From positions 62,001 through 126,000 of the forward strand of contig NZ_SLZK01000006.1 in assembly GCF_004341105.1 (NCBI RefSeq): DNA of 64,000 bases. Reading direction: 5' to 3'. Both the position numbers and the translations under genes were made by a program. Positions within the stretch are counted from its first letter, which is position 1. Every line of letters begins with the position of its first letter. The notes under the pieces were generated by a model that did not search any database, was not told where the DNA came from, and saw only the letters and a program-made list of their open reading frames with translations. Below are positions 34,042 through 41,846 of the stretch, piece by piece. Source of the DNA: Rhizobium sp. BK418 (GTDB lineage Bacteria; Pseudomonadota; Alphaproteobacteria; Rhizobiales; Rhizobiaceae).

Positions 34042-34827
34042 CTAATCCGGCGCGGCGAGTGTCGCTCCGGCGAGCGCGGAAAGCTCGGCCGCCGTCTTCT
34101 GCACCATGCCGATTGCCTGGGTGATATCGGGCGCCGCCGGCGCATTGACGAGCGCTATGTAAGGGCAGGTCAACGCAGCAATGCCGCGCCCGTCCGGCCC
34201 GAGCACCGGTGCCGAGAGATTGTAGACACCTGCCGTCTGGGCGCTTGCCATCATCTCGTAGCCGCGCTCGCGGATCTGGTTCAGCCGGTGGTAGAAGTCC
34301 TGGCCGAGATTGACCTCCTCGCGGCTGCGTACATGCTCTGAGATCATCATCTCGCGTTCCTCGTCACTGCGGAAGGCAAGCAGGACATGGCCGGAGCCGG
34401 TATCGAAAAGGCTGATATGGGAACCGACGCGGATCGACAGCCCCCAATAGTCAGGCGCCTCCTGCTGGGCAATGACGACGGCTGCTCCCCGGTCGAAGAC
34501 GGCCAGATGATTTGCCTGGCGGGAGCGCTGTGCGAGATCGCGCATCAGCGGCGTCGCATAGGAGGCGAGGCGACGCACCGGCGGATGCAGCTGCGCCAGG
34601 CCGAAAAGCTTCAGGGTGAGCGAATAACGGTCGCCATCGATCCGCGTCACGTAACCGCGCTTCACGAGACGGTCGAGCATGCGGTAGAATTCGTTCGGGC
34701 TGCGCTCCAGCCGCTTGGCGATTTCCGCCTGCGTCAGGCCGCTATCGACAGCGGCCAGAAGTTCGAGAATGTCTAGTCCCTTGTCGAGCGCTGGAGCGCG
34801 ATAGCGTTCTGACTCTTCGGTCTCCAT
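34042..34827 (-). CDS. IclR-family transcriptional regulator
   Basis: Regulator of 261 residues: N-terminal winged helix (LDKGLDILELLAAVDSGLTQ, then AEIAKRLERSPNEFYRMLDR) and a C-terminal effector domain (FDTGSGHVLLAFRSDEEREM near residue 140; GVYNLSAPVLGPDGRGIAAL near residue 200). The start at 34827 follows AGGAGGGGAAG and gives the normal N-terminus; codons open to 34953 were rejected. It is divergent from the SDR and dehydratase genes. A palindrome 91 bp upstream of its start is the likely operator. Confidence 0.88.
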   Translation of the reverse strand: METEESERYRAPALDKGLDILELLAAVDSGLTQAEIAKRLERSPNEFYRMLDRLVKRGYVTRIDGDRYSLTLKLFGLAQLHPPVRRLASYATPLMRDLAQRSRQANHLAVFDRGAAVVIAQQEAPDYWGLSIRVGSHISLFDTGSGHVLLAFRSDEEREMMISEHVRSREEVNLGQDFYHRLNQIRERGYEMMASAQTAGVYNLSAPVLGPDGRGIAALTCPYIALVNAPAAPDITQAIGMVQKTAAELSALAGATLAAPD

Positions 34828-34917
34828 TCTTCCCCTCCTGTGAATATCATTCTGCATATACGCAGACAGGCAGGCGGAAAAGAAAAAGTTCGCGCTTGAC
34901 CAGGGAGCTATCGTCTG

Positions 34918-34937
34918 TTTGTCTATAAACAGACAAA
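34918..34937. promoter_or_regulatory. Inverted repeat, candidate IclR operator
   Basis: TTTGTCT-N6-AGACAAA, all arm bases paired, in the 365-bp gap between the divergent IclR and SDR genes. An overlapping second dyad, TCTGTTT-N6-AAACAGA, shares the same bases. Confidence 0.6.
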
Positions 34938-35192
34938 TCAAATCTGAGGACATTGTCCGGCATGGTTCTCAGCAGGGACGACCGAAATTCCCGGAAAGGC
35001 TCGCCAAGGCGAGAAAAAGCAAGATAACGGGAGAGGGAGGAAAGCCGGCAGCGCAAATATCGTGATCACCTTTATAAAAAGGGCATAGATCTGCGGGGAA
35101 GATGGCCGACGAGGCCTTCATCCCGACCGATCCTTTTGAAATAGATTTCAGCACCACCGCCAGCGCGCGAAAATCTCCTGGGAGGCCATGAC

Positions 35193-35927
35193 ATGACAAG
35201 CAATCTTTCCGGCAAAACCGTTCTCATCACTGCAGCCGGTCAGGGCATCGGCCGCGCGACCGCGCTCGCCTTCGCCGCTACCGGCGCCAAGGTGCACGCC
35301 ACCGACATCAACACCGACGCACTGGCGAGCCTGGCAGCAGAAGCCGAGGTTTCCACCCATAAGCTGAACGTGCTCGAAGATGAGGCGGTCAAGGCTTTAG
35401 TCGCCGAGATCGGCGCGGTCGACGTGCTTTTCAACTGCGCCGGCATCGTTCATAACGGCTCGGTGCTGGATATGAAGGATACCGATCTGGAGTTTGCCTT
35501 CGATCTCAACGTCAAGGCGATGATCCGCACCATCCGCGCCGTGTTGCCGGGCATGCTGGAGCGCAAGGACGGCTCGATCATCAACATGTCCTCGGTCGCA
35601 TCCAGCATCAAGGGCGTGCCGAACCGCTTTGCCTATGGCGTGACCAAGGCAGCCGTGATCGGCCTCACCAAATCCGTAGCCGCCGATTACGTGACGCAGG
35701 GCATCCGCTGCAACTGCATCTGCCCGGGCACGGTGGAAAGCCCCTCACTGCAGGACCGTATGCGCGCCCAGGGCGATTATAATACGGCGCGCGCCGCCTT
35801 CATCGCCCGCCAGCCGATGGGCCGCCTCGGTACGCCGGAGGAGATCGCCGATCTCGCCGTCTACCTCGCCGGCGCTACCTATACCTCCGGCCAGGCCTAC
35901 GCCATCGACGGCGGCTGGACGATCTGA
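35193..35927 (+). CDS. Short-chain dehydrogenase, probable 2-keto-3-deoxy-L-fuconate dehydrogenase
   Basis: NAD(P)-dependent SDR, 244 residues. The Rossmann motif is degenerate, TAAGQGIGRATA (residues 13-24); NCAG is near residue 85. The catalytic S, Y and K are in MSSVASSIKGVPNRFAYGVT near residue 130 and the K four residues after Y. The sequence resembles BdhA/2-keto-3-deoxy-L-fuconate dehydrogenases (ICPGTVESPSLQDRM near residue 175). It is followed by a fuconate-type dehydratase, whose product it would oxidise. RBS GGAGG is present. Confidence 0.8.
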   Translation: MTSNLSGKTVLITAAGQGIGRATALAFAATGAKVHATDINTDALASLAAEAEVSTHKLNVLEDEAVKALVAEIGAVDVLFNCAGIVHNGSVLDMKDTDLEFAFDLNVKAMIRTIRAVLPGMLERKDGSIINMSSVASSIKGVPNRFAYGVTKAAVIGLTKSVAADYVTQGIRCNCICPGTVESPSLQDRMRAQGDYNTARAAFIARQPMGRLGTPEEIADLAVYLAGATYTSGQAYAIDGGWTI

Positions 35928-35987
35928 CCTTTCGCACGGTCGGCGCACTCGACGACAAGGTGCCGGCCCACCCAACGGGAAGAAGCC

Positions 35988-37265
35988 ATGACCCGCATCA
36001 CCGATATCCGCGTCTACGATCTTCGCTTTCCGACCTCGCAGAACCTCGACGGTTCCGATGCAATGAACCCCGACCCGGATTATTCCGCCGCCTATGTGAT
36101 CCTCGAAACCGACAGCGACGGCCTTTCCGGCCACGGCCTGACCTTCACCATCGGCCGCGGCAACGATATCTGCTGCGCCGCGATCGAGGCGATGCGGCAT
36201 CTGGTCGTCGGCACCGAGCTTTCCGAGGTGAAGGCCAGCCCTGGCAAATACTGGAGACATCTGACAAGCGACAGCCAGCTGCGATGGATCGGTCCTGAAA
36301 AGGGGGCGATCCACCTTGCGACCGGTGCCATCGTCAATGCCGTCTGGGATCTCATAGCCAAGGAGGCCGGCAAGCCGGTCTGGCGCCTCGTTGCGGAGAT
36401 GCCGGCCGAGAAGATCGCCGATATCGTCGATTACCGTTATCTCACCGATGCGCTGACGCGCGATGAGGCAATCGCCATCCTGAAAAAGGCGGAAGCTGGC
36501 AAGGCCGAGCGCATCGCCACGCTCGAGAGGGAAGGTTACGCCTGCTACACGACCTCGGCCGGCTGGCTCGGCTACGAGGACGAAAAACTGCGACGCCTCT
36601 GCCAGGAGGCGATCGATGCCGGTTTCAACCATATCAAGATGAAGGTCGGACGCGACCTTGCGGACGATATTCGCCGCTTGAGGATCGCCCGTGAGGTGAT
36701 CGGCCCCGACCGCTATCTGATGATCGACGCCAACCAGGTTTGGGAAGTCGGGCAGGCGATTGACTGGGTCAAGCAGCTTTCCTTCGCAAAACCCTTCTTC
36801 ATCGAGGAGCCGACCAGCCCCGACGATGTCGCCGGTCACCGCAAGATTCGGCAGGCCATTTCCCCAGTGAAGGTCGCGACCGGCGAGATGTGCCAGAACC
36901 GTATCATGTTTAAGCAGTTCATCGCCGAAGGCGCGATCGATATCGTACAGATCGATTCCTGCCGCATGGGCGGACTGAACGAGGTTCTCGCCGTGCTCCT
37001 GGTCGCCACCAAATTCGGCCTGCCGGTCTGGCCGCATGCCGGTGGCGTCGGACTCTGCGAATATGTACAGCACCTGTCGATGATCGATTATGTGGCAGTG
37101 TCAGGCACCAAGGATGGCCGCGTCATCGAATATGTCGACCACCTGCACGAACACTTTCTCGATCCCTGCATCATCAAGGACGCCGCCTATATGCCGCCGG
37201 CCCGGCCGGGTTTCTCGATCGAGATGAAGCCGGCCTCGATTGCCGGTTACACATTCCGGGGTTAG
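35988..37265 (+). CDS. Enolase-superfamily dehydratase, probable L-fuconate dehydratase
   Basis: Mandelate racemase/muconate lactonising-type enzyme, 425 residues. It shows the KxK motif (IKMKVG, K217 and K219), metal ligands in MIDANQVW, IEEPTSPDD and GEMCQNR, and the general-base histidine region WPHAGGVGLCEYVQH near residue 350. SAGWLGYEDEKLRRLCQEA near residue 187 and the overall length match L-fuconate dehydratases. It would remove water from L-fuconate to give 2-keto-3-deoxy-L-fuconate for the neighbouring SDR. The gap to the SDR gene is 60 bp. Confidence 0.83.
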   Translation: MTRITDIRVYDLRFPTSQNLDGSDAMNPDPDYSAAYVILETDSDGLSGHGLTFTIGRGNDICCAAIEAMRHLVVGTELSEVKASPGKYWRHLTSDSQLRWIGPEKGAIHLATGAIVNAVWDLIAKEAGKPVWRLVAEMPAEKIADIVDYRYLTDALTRDEAIAILKKAEAGKAERIATLEREGYACYTTSAGWLGYEDEKLRRLCQEAIDAGFNHIKMKVGRDLADDIRRLRIAREVIGPDRYLMIDANQVWEVGQAIDWVKQLSFAKPFFIEEPTSPDDVAGHRKIRQAISPVKVATGEMCQNRIMFKQFIAEGAIDIVQIDSCRMGGLNEVLAVLLVATKFGLPVWPHAGGVGLCEYVQHLSMIDYVAVSGTKDGRVIEYVDHLHEHFLDPCIIKDAAYMPPARPGFSIEMKPASIAGYTFRG

Positions 37266-37465
37266 GACTCAGCCTTGCGAGACGGACGGCTATTCCCGAG
37301 CTGTGCCTGCTCGCGATAGAAGCATGCCGGTCATTGCGAAAAGATCCGGGATATTCTATAAGAATAAGCCTTGGACGCGGGCTCGAAAGAGCCGTTTCAA
37401 TAAGCCTTGAATGGCTGGCTTGGCGTATTGCTAATGCGCTGTTTTTTCTTAGCTCTTTGAGCGAA

Positions 37466-37494
37466 ACGGAATCGATCCGGCGGATTGATTCCGT
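37466..37494. repeat. 29-bp near-perfect palindrome
   Basis: ACGGAATC-G-ATCCG, central G, CGGAT-T-GATTCCGT: 13 of 14 position pairs match. No T-run follows directly, so it is not a standard terminator for the dehydratase gene 201 bp away. It could be a binding site for a dimeric protein. Confidence 0.7.
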
Positions 37495-37979
37495 CACATC
37501 GGCGCCCGATTTTTTGGCGATGTCCATCACGTTTGGCGGGCTGACGCTTTCGGCGCAAGGTAGCCGATCTTCAGGTCAGGCGGATTTCCATTTTATCCCC
37601 AGTTCGAAGAACGGCGATAACTGTGGATCTCGGCAACAACCTCCAGCCTCGCAACAGGTTGCAGCAGTCCGCCTCATCTCACATCCGAGTCGCCCCGCGG
37701 TCCTTTGCCGGCAAAGTTTAGGAATCGTTAATAACTGATTCTTCTCAATGGAATGCGCCCGACCACCTCTGAGCGATCAAAACGACGGCGTCGCCCAACA
37801 GCTACGGAAAAATTAGATGAGGCTGGCCCGGCTTTGCAGACTTGCGCGAAATTCTGTTAACCGGCGGAGATGACAGGCGAAATTGTAATCGTGCTGTCGT
37901 AAACTCATGATCTTGACCGATGCCGCTAAGGCCTTGTTTCATAGGAATACCTTGCCAGAATCGCTGCGATCGGTAATCG

Positions 37980-38016
37980 TCACGGATAAACAGCCGTTTC
38001 CGGCGTTTTTCCGTGA
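37980..38016. promoter_or_regulatory. Inverted repeat before repA, candidate RepA operator
   Basis: TCACGGA at 37980-37986 and TCCGTGA at 38010-38016 are exact inverted repeats separated by 23 bp and end 15 bp before the repA GTG. RepA-type proteins repress their operon from dyads near the promoter, so this is a plausible operator. Confidence 0.5.
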
Positions 38017-38030
38017 TGAAAGATTAGACC

Positions 38031-39251
38031 GTGAGCAAGCCACAAAGGACTTCTCGGACCCTTCAGCGTAGCGTCGACGAGACGATCGGCGCCCATGCGT
38101 CGACGATCAGTTCGCAGTTGCAGGCAATCAGCGAAGCCCTTTTCCCGCCGACCGCGAGCAAGACGCTGCGCCGCTTCACGTCGGGCGAGGCCGCCAAACT
38201 GATCGGCGTATCGGATTCGACCCTGCGAAAGATGACGCTCGCCGGCGAAGGCCCGCAGCCCGATGTCGGCACCAACGGCCGGCGGCTCTATTCACTGCGC
38301 CAGCTCAACGAATTGCGCGCCTTGCTTGCCGCTTCTGCCAGGGGTCGCGAGGCGCATGACTTCCTGCCGCGGCGGCGGGAGAACGAACATCTTCAGGTCA
38401 TTGCCGTCACCAACTTCAAGGGCGGGTCGGGCAAGACCACGACATCAGTCCATCTTGCGCAATATCTTGCCCTGCAAGGCTACCGCGTGCTTGCGCTCGA
38501 TCTCGATCCGCAGGCCAGCATGTCGGCCATGCTGGGCGTCATGCCGGAAACCGACGTCCGCTCCAATGAAACGCTCTACGCGGCTATCCGCTACGACGAT
38601 GAGCGCCGTCCGCTTTCCGAAGTCGTGCGCAAGACTTATTTCGACGGCCTGGATCTCATCCCCGGCAATCTCGAACTCATGGAGTTCGAGCATACGACGC
38701 CACGCGCCCTGATGCGGGGCTCCCGGGACGGCGAGGGCGTGTTCTTCATGCGAGTCGCCAAGTCGCTCGACGACGTCGCCGAGAACTACGACGTTGTCGT
38801 TCTCGACTGCCCGCCGCAGCTCGGATACCTGACGCTGAGCGGCCTTTGTGCCGCAACCTCGATGATCGTCACCGTCCATCCGCAAATGCTGGACGTGGCC
38901 TCCATGAGCCAGTTCCTGCTGATGACGCATGATCTCCTTTCCGTCGTTCGCGAAGCGGGCGGCGAACTTAATTACGATTTCATTCGCTATCTGCTCACCC
39001 GCTACGAGCCGCAGGATGCGCCGCAGACGAAGGTCGCGGCGCTTTTGCGCAATCTGTTCGACGATCACGTGATGATCAATGCGATGGTGAAATCGGCGGC
39101 GGTCTCCGATGCCGGCCTCACCAAGCAGACACTCTACGAGATTGGCCGCGAGAACCTGACCCGCTCGACCTATGACCGGGCGATGGAAGCGCTCGATGCC
39201 GTCAACGGAGAGATCGAGACGCTGATCCGGCAGTCATGGGGGCGCACATGA
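38031..39251 (+). CDS. repA: RepA partition ATPase of the second repABC locus
   Basis: ParA-like ATPase and autoregulator of this rep operon, 406 residues. An N-terminal winged-helix segment (FTSGEAAKLIGVSDSTLRKM near residue 45) precedes Walker A FKGGSGKTTT near residue 129. VLDCPPQLGYLTLSGL near residue 260 is the Walker B/switch region. The start is GTG. Residues shared with the other RepA at the left edge (GEAA.LIGVSD, GPQPDV..NGRR, QTLYEI, WGRT) show common ancestry, but the many differences indicate separate lineages rather than a recent duplication. repB follows after an unusually long gap of 190 bp that holds two parS sites. Confidence 0.95.
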   Translation: MSKPQRTSRTLQRSVDETIGAHASTISSQLQAISEALFPPTASKTLRRFTSGEAAKLIGVSDSTLRKMTLAGEGPQPDVGTNGRRLYSLRQLNELRALLAASARGREAHDFLPRRRENEHLQVIAVTNFKGGSGKTTTSVHLAQYLALQGYRVLALDLDPQASMSAMLGVMPETDVRSNETLYAAIRYDDERRPLSEVVRKTYFDGLDLIPGNLELMEFEHTTPRALMRGSRDGEGVFFMRVAKSLDDVAENYDVVVLDCPPQLGYLTLSGLCAATSMIVTVHPQMLDVASMSQFLLMTHDLLSVVREAGGELNYDFIRYLLTRYEPQDAPQTKVAALLRNLFDDHVMINAMVKSAAVSDAGLTKQTLYEIGRENLTRSTYDRAMEALDAVNGEIETLIRQSWGRT

Positions 39252-39303
39252 CGTTCCCGCTGATCAAGACCGATTTGTCTGGCTTCAGCCGGCTGGCCGA
39301 TCT

Positions 39304-39319
39304 GTTGGGAGCTCCCAAC
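39304..39319. promoter_or_regulatory. parS: parS site 1 of the second rep locus
   Basis: GTTGGGAGCTCCCAAC, a perfect 16-bp palindrome fitting GTT-N4-GC-N4-AAC, located between repA and repB, a known parS position in repABC plasmids. Confidence 0.85.
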
Positions 39320-39379
39320 AAAGGTCGTCTTCTCAGCTGCGGGCGAAAATTCGTCCGTCTATCCGCAGATCCTGAGCGT

Positions 39380-39395
39380 GTTGGGAGCTCCCAAC
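39380..39395. promoter_or_regulatory. parS: parS site 2 of the second rep locus
   Basis: Identical to the site at 39304-39319 and 76 bp downstream of it, 47 bp before the repB start. Two identical copies strongly support a RepB-binding centromere. Confidence 0.85.
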
Positions 39396-39441
39396 TGCGC
39401 TCTTTTCGCTTGCCCATATCTGGCTGGAAAGGAGAGAATTG

Positions 39442-40434
39442 ATGAGCAGACGCGATACTGTCAATTCGATCTTCATGCGCAAGGCAGAAACGCCGGCGCC
39501 TCCCGCCGGTGTAGAGAAGAACCCCGACCGTGTACGCACCGGTGCGGTCTCGGCAATGGGCGCATCTCTGCAGGAGATGACGGAAGCAGCGCGTGCGGCT
39601 GGCAGGCTGCAGGCGCAGATTTCCTCTGGCTTTTCCGTTCTGGAAATCGACCCCTCGGATATCTCCAATTCCTCCATCAGCGATCGTATCCCAGTCGCGC
39701 GCGATGCCGAGTTCGACGCGCTGGTGGCAAGCATCGCCGAGCATGGCCAAAAGGTGCCGATCCTGGTGCGTCCTGCCCCTGAACGAGAAGGGCAGTACCA
39801 GATCGCCTATGGCCGTCGCCGCCTGCGGGCTGCGGCAAAGCTCGGGCTCAAGGTCAAGGCAATCGTCCAGAACCTTGATGACAACGAGCTGGTGATCGCC
39901 CAGGGCAAGGAAAATCTCGATCGCCAAGACCTTTCCTTCATCGAGAAAGCACTCTTTGCCTATCGTCTGGAAGAGGCCGATTATCCGCGTGATGTCATCA
40001 TGGCAGCACTTTCGACCGATAAGGCCGATCTCAGCCGCTATATTTCCGTCGCCCGTGGCGTTCCGCAGACGGTGATCATGGCGATCGGTCCAGCCCCGAA
40101 AGCAGGACGCACACGATGGCTGGCACTCGTCGATGCCGTCTCTTCTTCGCCGAAGAAGGTGGAGGCGATCATCGAGGATGATGCCTTTACCGACCTCGAC
40201 AGCGATCAGCGCCTGCAATGCATATTGTCAAAAATGGCGTTACGCGACGCAAGGAAGGTAACAGGAACAACCTGGAGAACACGACAGGGTCAGAAGGCGG
40301 CTCAGATCGAGCACGCCGGCAACAAGACGCGCATCACCTTCGATGAGCGTTTCGTGCCTGAATTTGCCGATTATCTCACGACCCGGCTGGATGAGCTCTT
40401 CGACGAGTTCGACGCCGTCAGGTCACAACGATAA
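39442..40434 (+). CDS. repB: RepB centromere-binding partition protein
   Basis: ParB-family protein, 330 residues. The N-terminal ParB/Spo0J nuclease-like domain includes DAEFDALVASIAEHGQKVPI near residue 90 and YGRRRLRAAAKLGLKVKAIV near residue 122. The helix-turn-helix region follows (KADLSRYISVARGVPQTVIM near residue 195), and the C-terminal half serves dimerisation. It binds parS and, with RepA, segregates the replicon. The ATG at 39442 follows AAAGGAGAG; an in-frame TTG lies directly before it. repC is 206 bp downstream, with an antisense RNA gene between. Confidence 0.94.
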   Translation: MSRRDTVNSIFMRKAETPAPPAGVEKNPDRVRTGAVSAMGASLQEMTEAARAAGRLQAQISSGFSVLEIDPSDISNSSISDRIPVARDAEFDALVASIAEHGQKVPILVRPAPEREGQYQIAYGRRRLRAAAKLGLKVKAIVQNLDDNELVIAQGKENLDRQDLSFIEKALFAYRLEEADYPRDVIMAALSTDKADLSRYISVARGVPQTVIMAIGPAPKAGRTRWLALVDAVSSSPKKVEAIIEDDAFTDLDSDQRLQCILSKMALRDARKVTGTTWRTRQGQKAAQIEHAGNKTRITFDERFVPEFADYLTTRLDELFDEFDAVRSQR

Positions 40435-40489
40435 CTGTTGGCGCGTTAGCCGTCGACGAGGATTTGACCGTTAGGAAAAGGAGCCAATA

Positions 40490-40530
40490 GGCAAAGAAAA
40501 AGGCCCCCGAACAAAACATCCGGAAGCCCT
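40490..40530 (-). terminator. Intrinsic terminator of the ctRNA
   Basis: Eight-pair stem with a loop of 11 bases and a T-rich tail on the minus strand (plus-strand AAAGAAAAA at 40493-40501). The same hairpin in the antisense RNA is the usual contact point with repC mRNA. Confidence 0.8.
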
Positions 40531-40545
40531 CTTCTCTCGTTTAGC
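40490..40545 (-). ncRNA. Antisense counter-transcribed RNA between repB and repC (ctRNA/incA)
   Basis: On the minus strand a promoter with TTGACA (40580-40575), a 17-bp spacer and GATTCT (40557-40552) should start an RNA near 40545. It ends at a hairpin with GGCTTCCG pairing CGGGGGCC (two G-U pairs; plus-strand 40502-40509 and 40521-40528), followed by TTTTTCTTT. The predicted length of about 55 nt is normal for the repABC ctRNA that represses RepC synthesis and determines incompatibility. Confidence 0.85.
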
Positions 40546-40551
40546 ACCCAG

Positions 40552-40580
40552 AGAATCGCACTTCCCGGAATCACTGTCAA
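40552..40580 (-). promoter_or_regulatory. Promoter of the ctRNA
   Basis: Minus-strand -35 element TTGACA (perfect) and -10 GATTCT with 17-bp spacing, placed in the repB-repC gap as in other repABC plasmids. Confidence 0.75.
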
Positions 40581-40640
40581 GGTTTTTGAACGCCGTTTTG
40601 GCGGGCGCTGATGATTTGCCTTTGTATAAGGTGAACCACA

Positions 40641-41846
40641 ATGGATACGGGACTCGTAACGACGCCTTTCGGGCGCCGGCCGATGTCGCTTGCCTTGATG
40701 AGAGGTCAGCTTCAGGCCGAATCAGTTAAGCCAGACAAGTCAGTCGACAAATGGAAGGTGTTTCGCGATGTCTGCGAAGCACGTCCGCTGCTCGACATCT
40801 CCGACCGCACACTTGCGGTGTTGAATGCCCTTCTCTCCTTCTATCCCGAGAACCATCTCTCCAGTCAGGCGAACATGGTTGTCTTTCCGTCCAACCGGCA
40901 GCTCATGGTGCGGGCGCACGGTATCGCAGTCACCACGCTGCGCCGGCATCTGGCGGCTCTGGTGGAGGTCGGACTGATCATCCGCAAGGACAGCGCCAAC
41001 GGCAAACGCTTTGCCCGCCGCAAGACTTCCGGCGAACTGGAGGACGCCTATGGCTTCAGCCTGGTACCACTTCTTGCCCGCAGCGAGGAGCTGGCCGCCA
41101 TGGCGCAAAAGATCGAAGCCGATAGGTTAGCACTTCGGCGTGCCCGTGAGCGTCTGACGATCTGCCGCCGCGATGTGCGCAAGCTGATCGATGCCGCCAT
41201 CGACGAAGGCGTTCCCGGCAACTGGGACGATATCGAGGCTGCCTATATGCATCATCTCGCAGGCCTGCCGCGCAATCCCGAGGCTCGCGATCTGGACGGC
41301 GTGCGTCTGAAGCTCGAACACCTCCGCGCTGATATCGTTAATCTGTTGACCAGCTTCGATAATTTAAGAAAAACGAGCGCCAGTGTGGTTCAAAATGAAC
41401 CGCACATACAGAATTCAGATACAGATTATCTTGAATTAGAATCTTCAGCGACAGCGGAAGCGTCTTCGACGACTGACGAAGCAAGCCGGACTAACGGCGC
41501 CAACAAAATCTTCCCGCTCGCCCTGATCCTCCAGGCTTGCCCTCAAATTGCCGACTATGCTCAGGGAGGATCAGTGAAGGGATGGCGAGATCTCCTGGCC
41601 GCAGCCGTCACCGTACGTTCCATGCTTGGTATTACACCTGAGACTTATCAGGCTGCTTGCGACATTCTCGGCCGGGAACATGCCGCGGTCGTCATCGCCT
41701 GCATGCTGGAGCGGGCAACGCATATTAACTCACCGGGCGGCTATCTGCGTCACCTGACCCACAAGGGGGCGCATGGAGAGTTTTCGCTGGGGCCGATGCT
41801 GATGGCACTCGTAAGGCAAAACAGTCCGGTCGCGCGCAGGGTCTGA
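40641..41846 (+). CDS. repC: RepC replication initiator
   Basis: Initiator protein restricted to repABC replicons, 401 residues. It begins MDTGLVTTPFGRRPMSLALM and has a winged-helix core: NRQLMVRAHGIAVTTLRRHL near residue 87, then LVEVGLIIRKDSANGKRFAR. The C-terminal domain (LILQACPQIADYAQGGSVKG near residue 295) follows an acidic, Ser/Thr-rich linker encoded by AT-rich DNA that probably contains the origin. Expression is expected to be limited by the upstream ctRNA. This completes the only full repABC operon in the window. Confidence 0.95.
   Translation: MDTGLVTTPFGRRPMSLALMRGQLQAESVKPDKSVDKWKVFRDVCEARPLLDISDRTLAVLNALLSFYPENHLSSQANMVVFPSNRQLMVRAHGIAVTTLRRHLAALVEVGLIIRKDSANGKRFARRKTSGELEDAYGFSLVPLLARSEELAAMAQKIEADRLALRRARERLTICRRDVRKLIDAAIDEGVPGNWDDIEAAYMHHLAGLPRNPEARDLDGVRLKLEHLRADIVNLLTSFDNLRKTSASVVQNEPHIQNSDTDYLELESSATAEASSTTDEASRTNGANKIFPLALILQACPQIADYAQGGSVKGWRDLLAAAVTVRSMLGITPETYQAACDILGREHAAVVIACMLERATHINSPGGYLRHLTHKGAHGEFSLGPMLMALVRQNSPVARRV
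41355..41460. other. AT-rich segment with palindrome inside repC, candidate oriV
   Basis: A locally AT-rich stretch within the high-GC repC gene. It contains a 23-bp dyad at 41383-41405 (GTG-T-GGTTCA, AAA, TGAACC-G-CAC; one mismatched pair). Origins of studied repABC plasmids lie inside repC, at such an AT-rich site. Confidence 0.55.

Larger units (their letters stand above)
37266..38030. promoter_or_regulatory. 765-bp gene-free region upstream of repA
   Basis: No convincing gene is visible; the open frames here lack RBS and family features. It holds two dyads: a 29-bp palindrome at 37466-37494 and an inverted repeat at 37980-38016 (TCACGGA and TCCGTGA) directly before repA. One DnaA-box-like 9-mer, TTATCCCCA at 37593-37601, and TGTGGATCT nearby are imperfect. 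Regulatory use in rep control is inferred. Confidence 0.5.

Noticed and set aside
35745-37073. Minus-strand open frame of 442 codons over the SDR and dehydratase genes
   Set aside because: The plus strand has the enolase-superfamily metal ligands and SDR motifs; the minus frame spans two real genes and is a shadow.
37174-37738. Short open frames on both strands after the dehydratase gene
   Set aside because: No RBS, no recognisable domain, and one overlaps the dehydratase 3' end; the region is better read as regulatory DNA before repA.
39202-40218. Minus-strand open frame of 338 codons over repB
   Set aside because: repB is expected there from its position and ParB motifs; the antisense frame would cover both parS sites and has no support.
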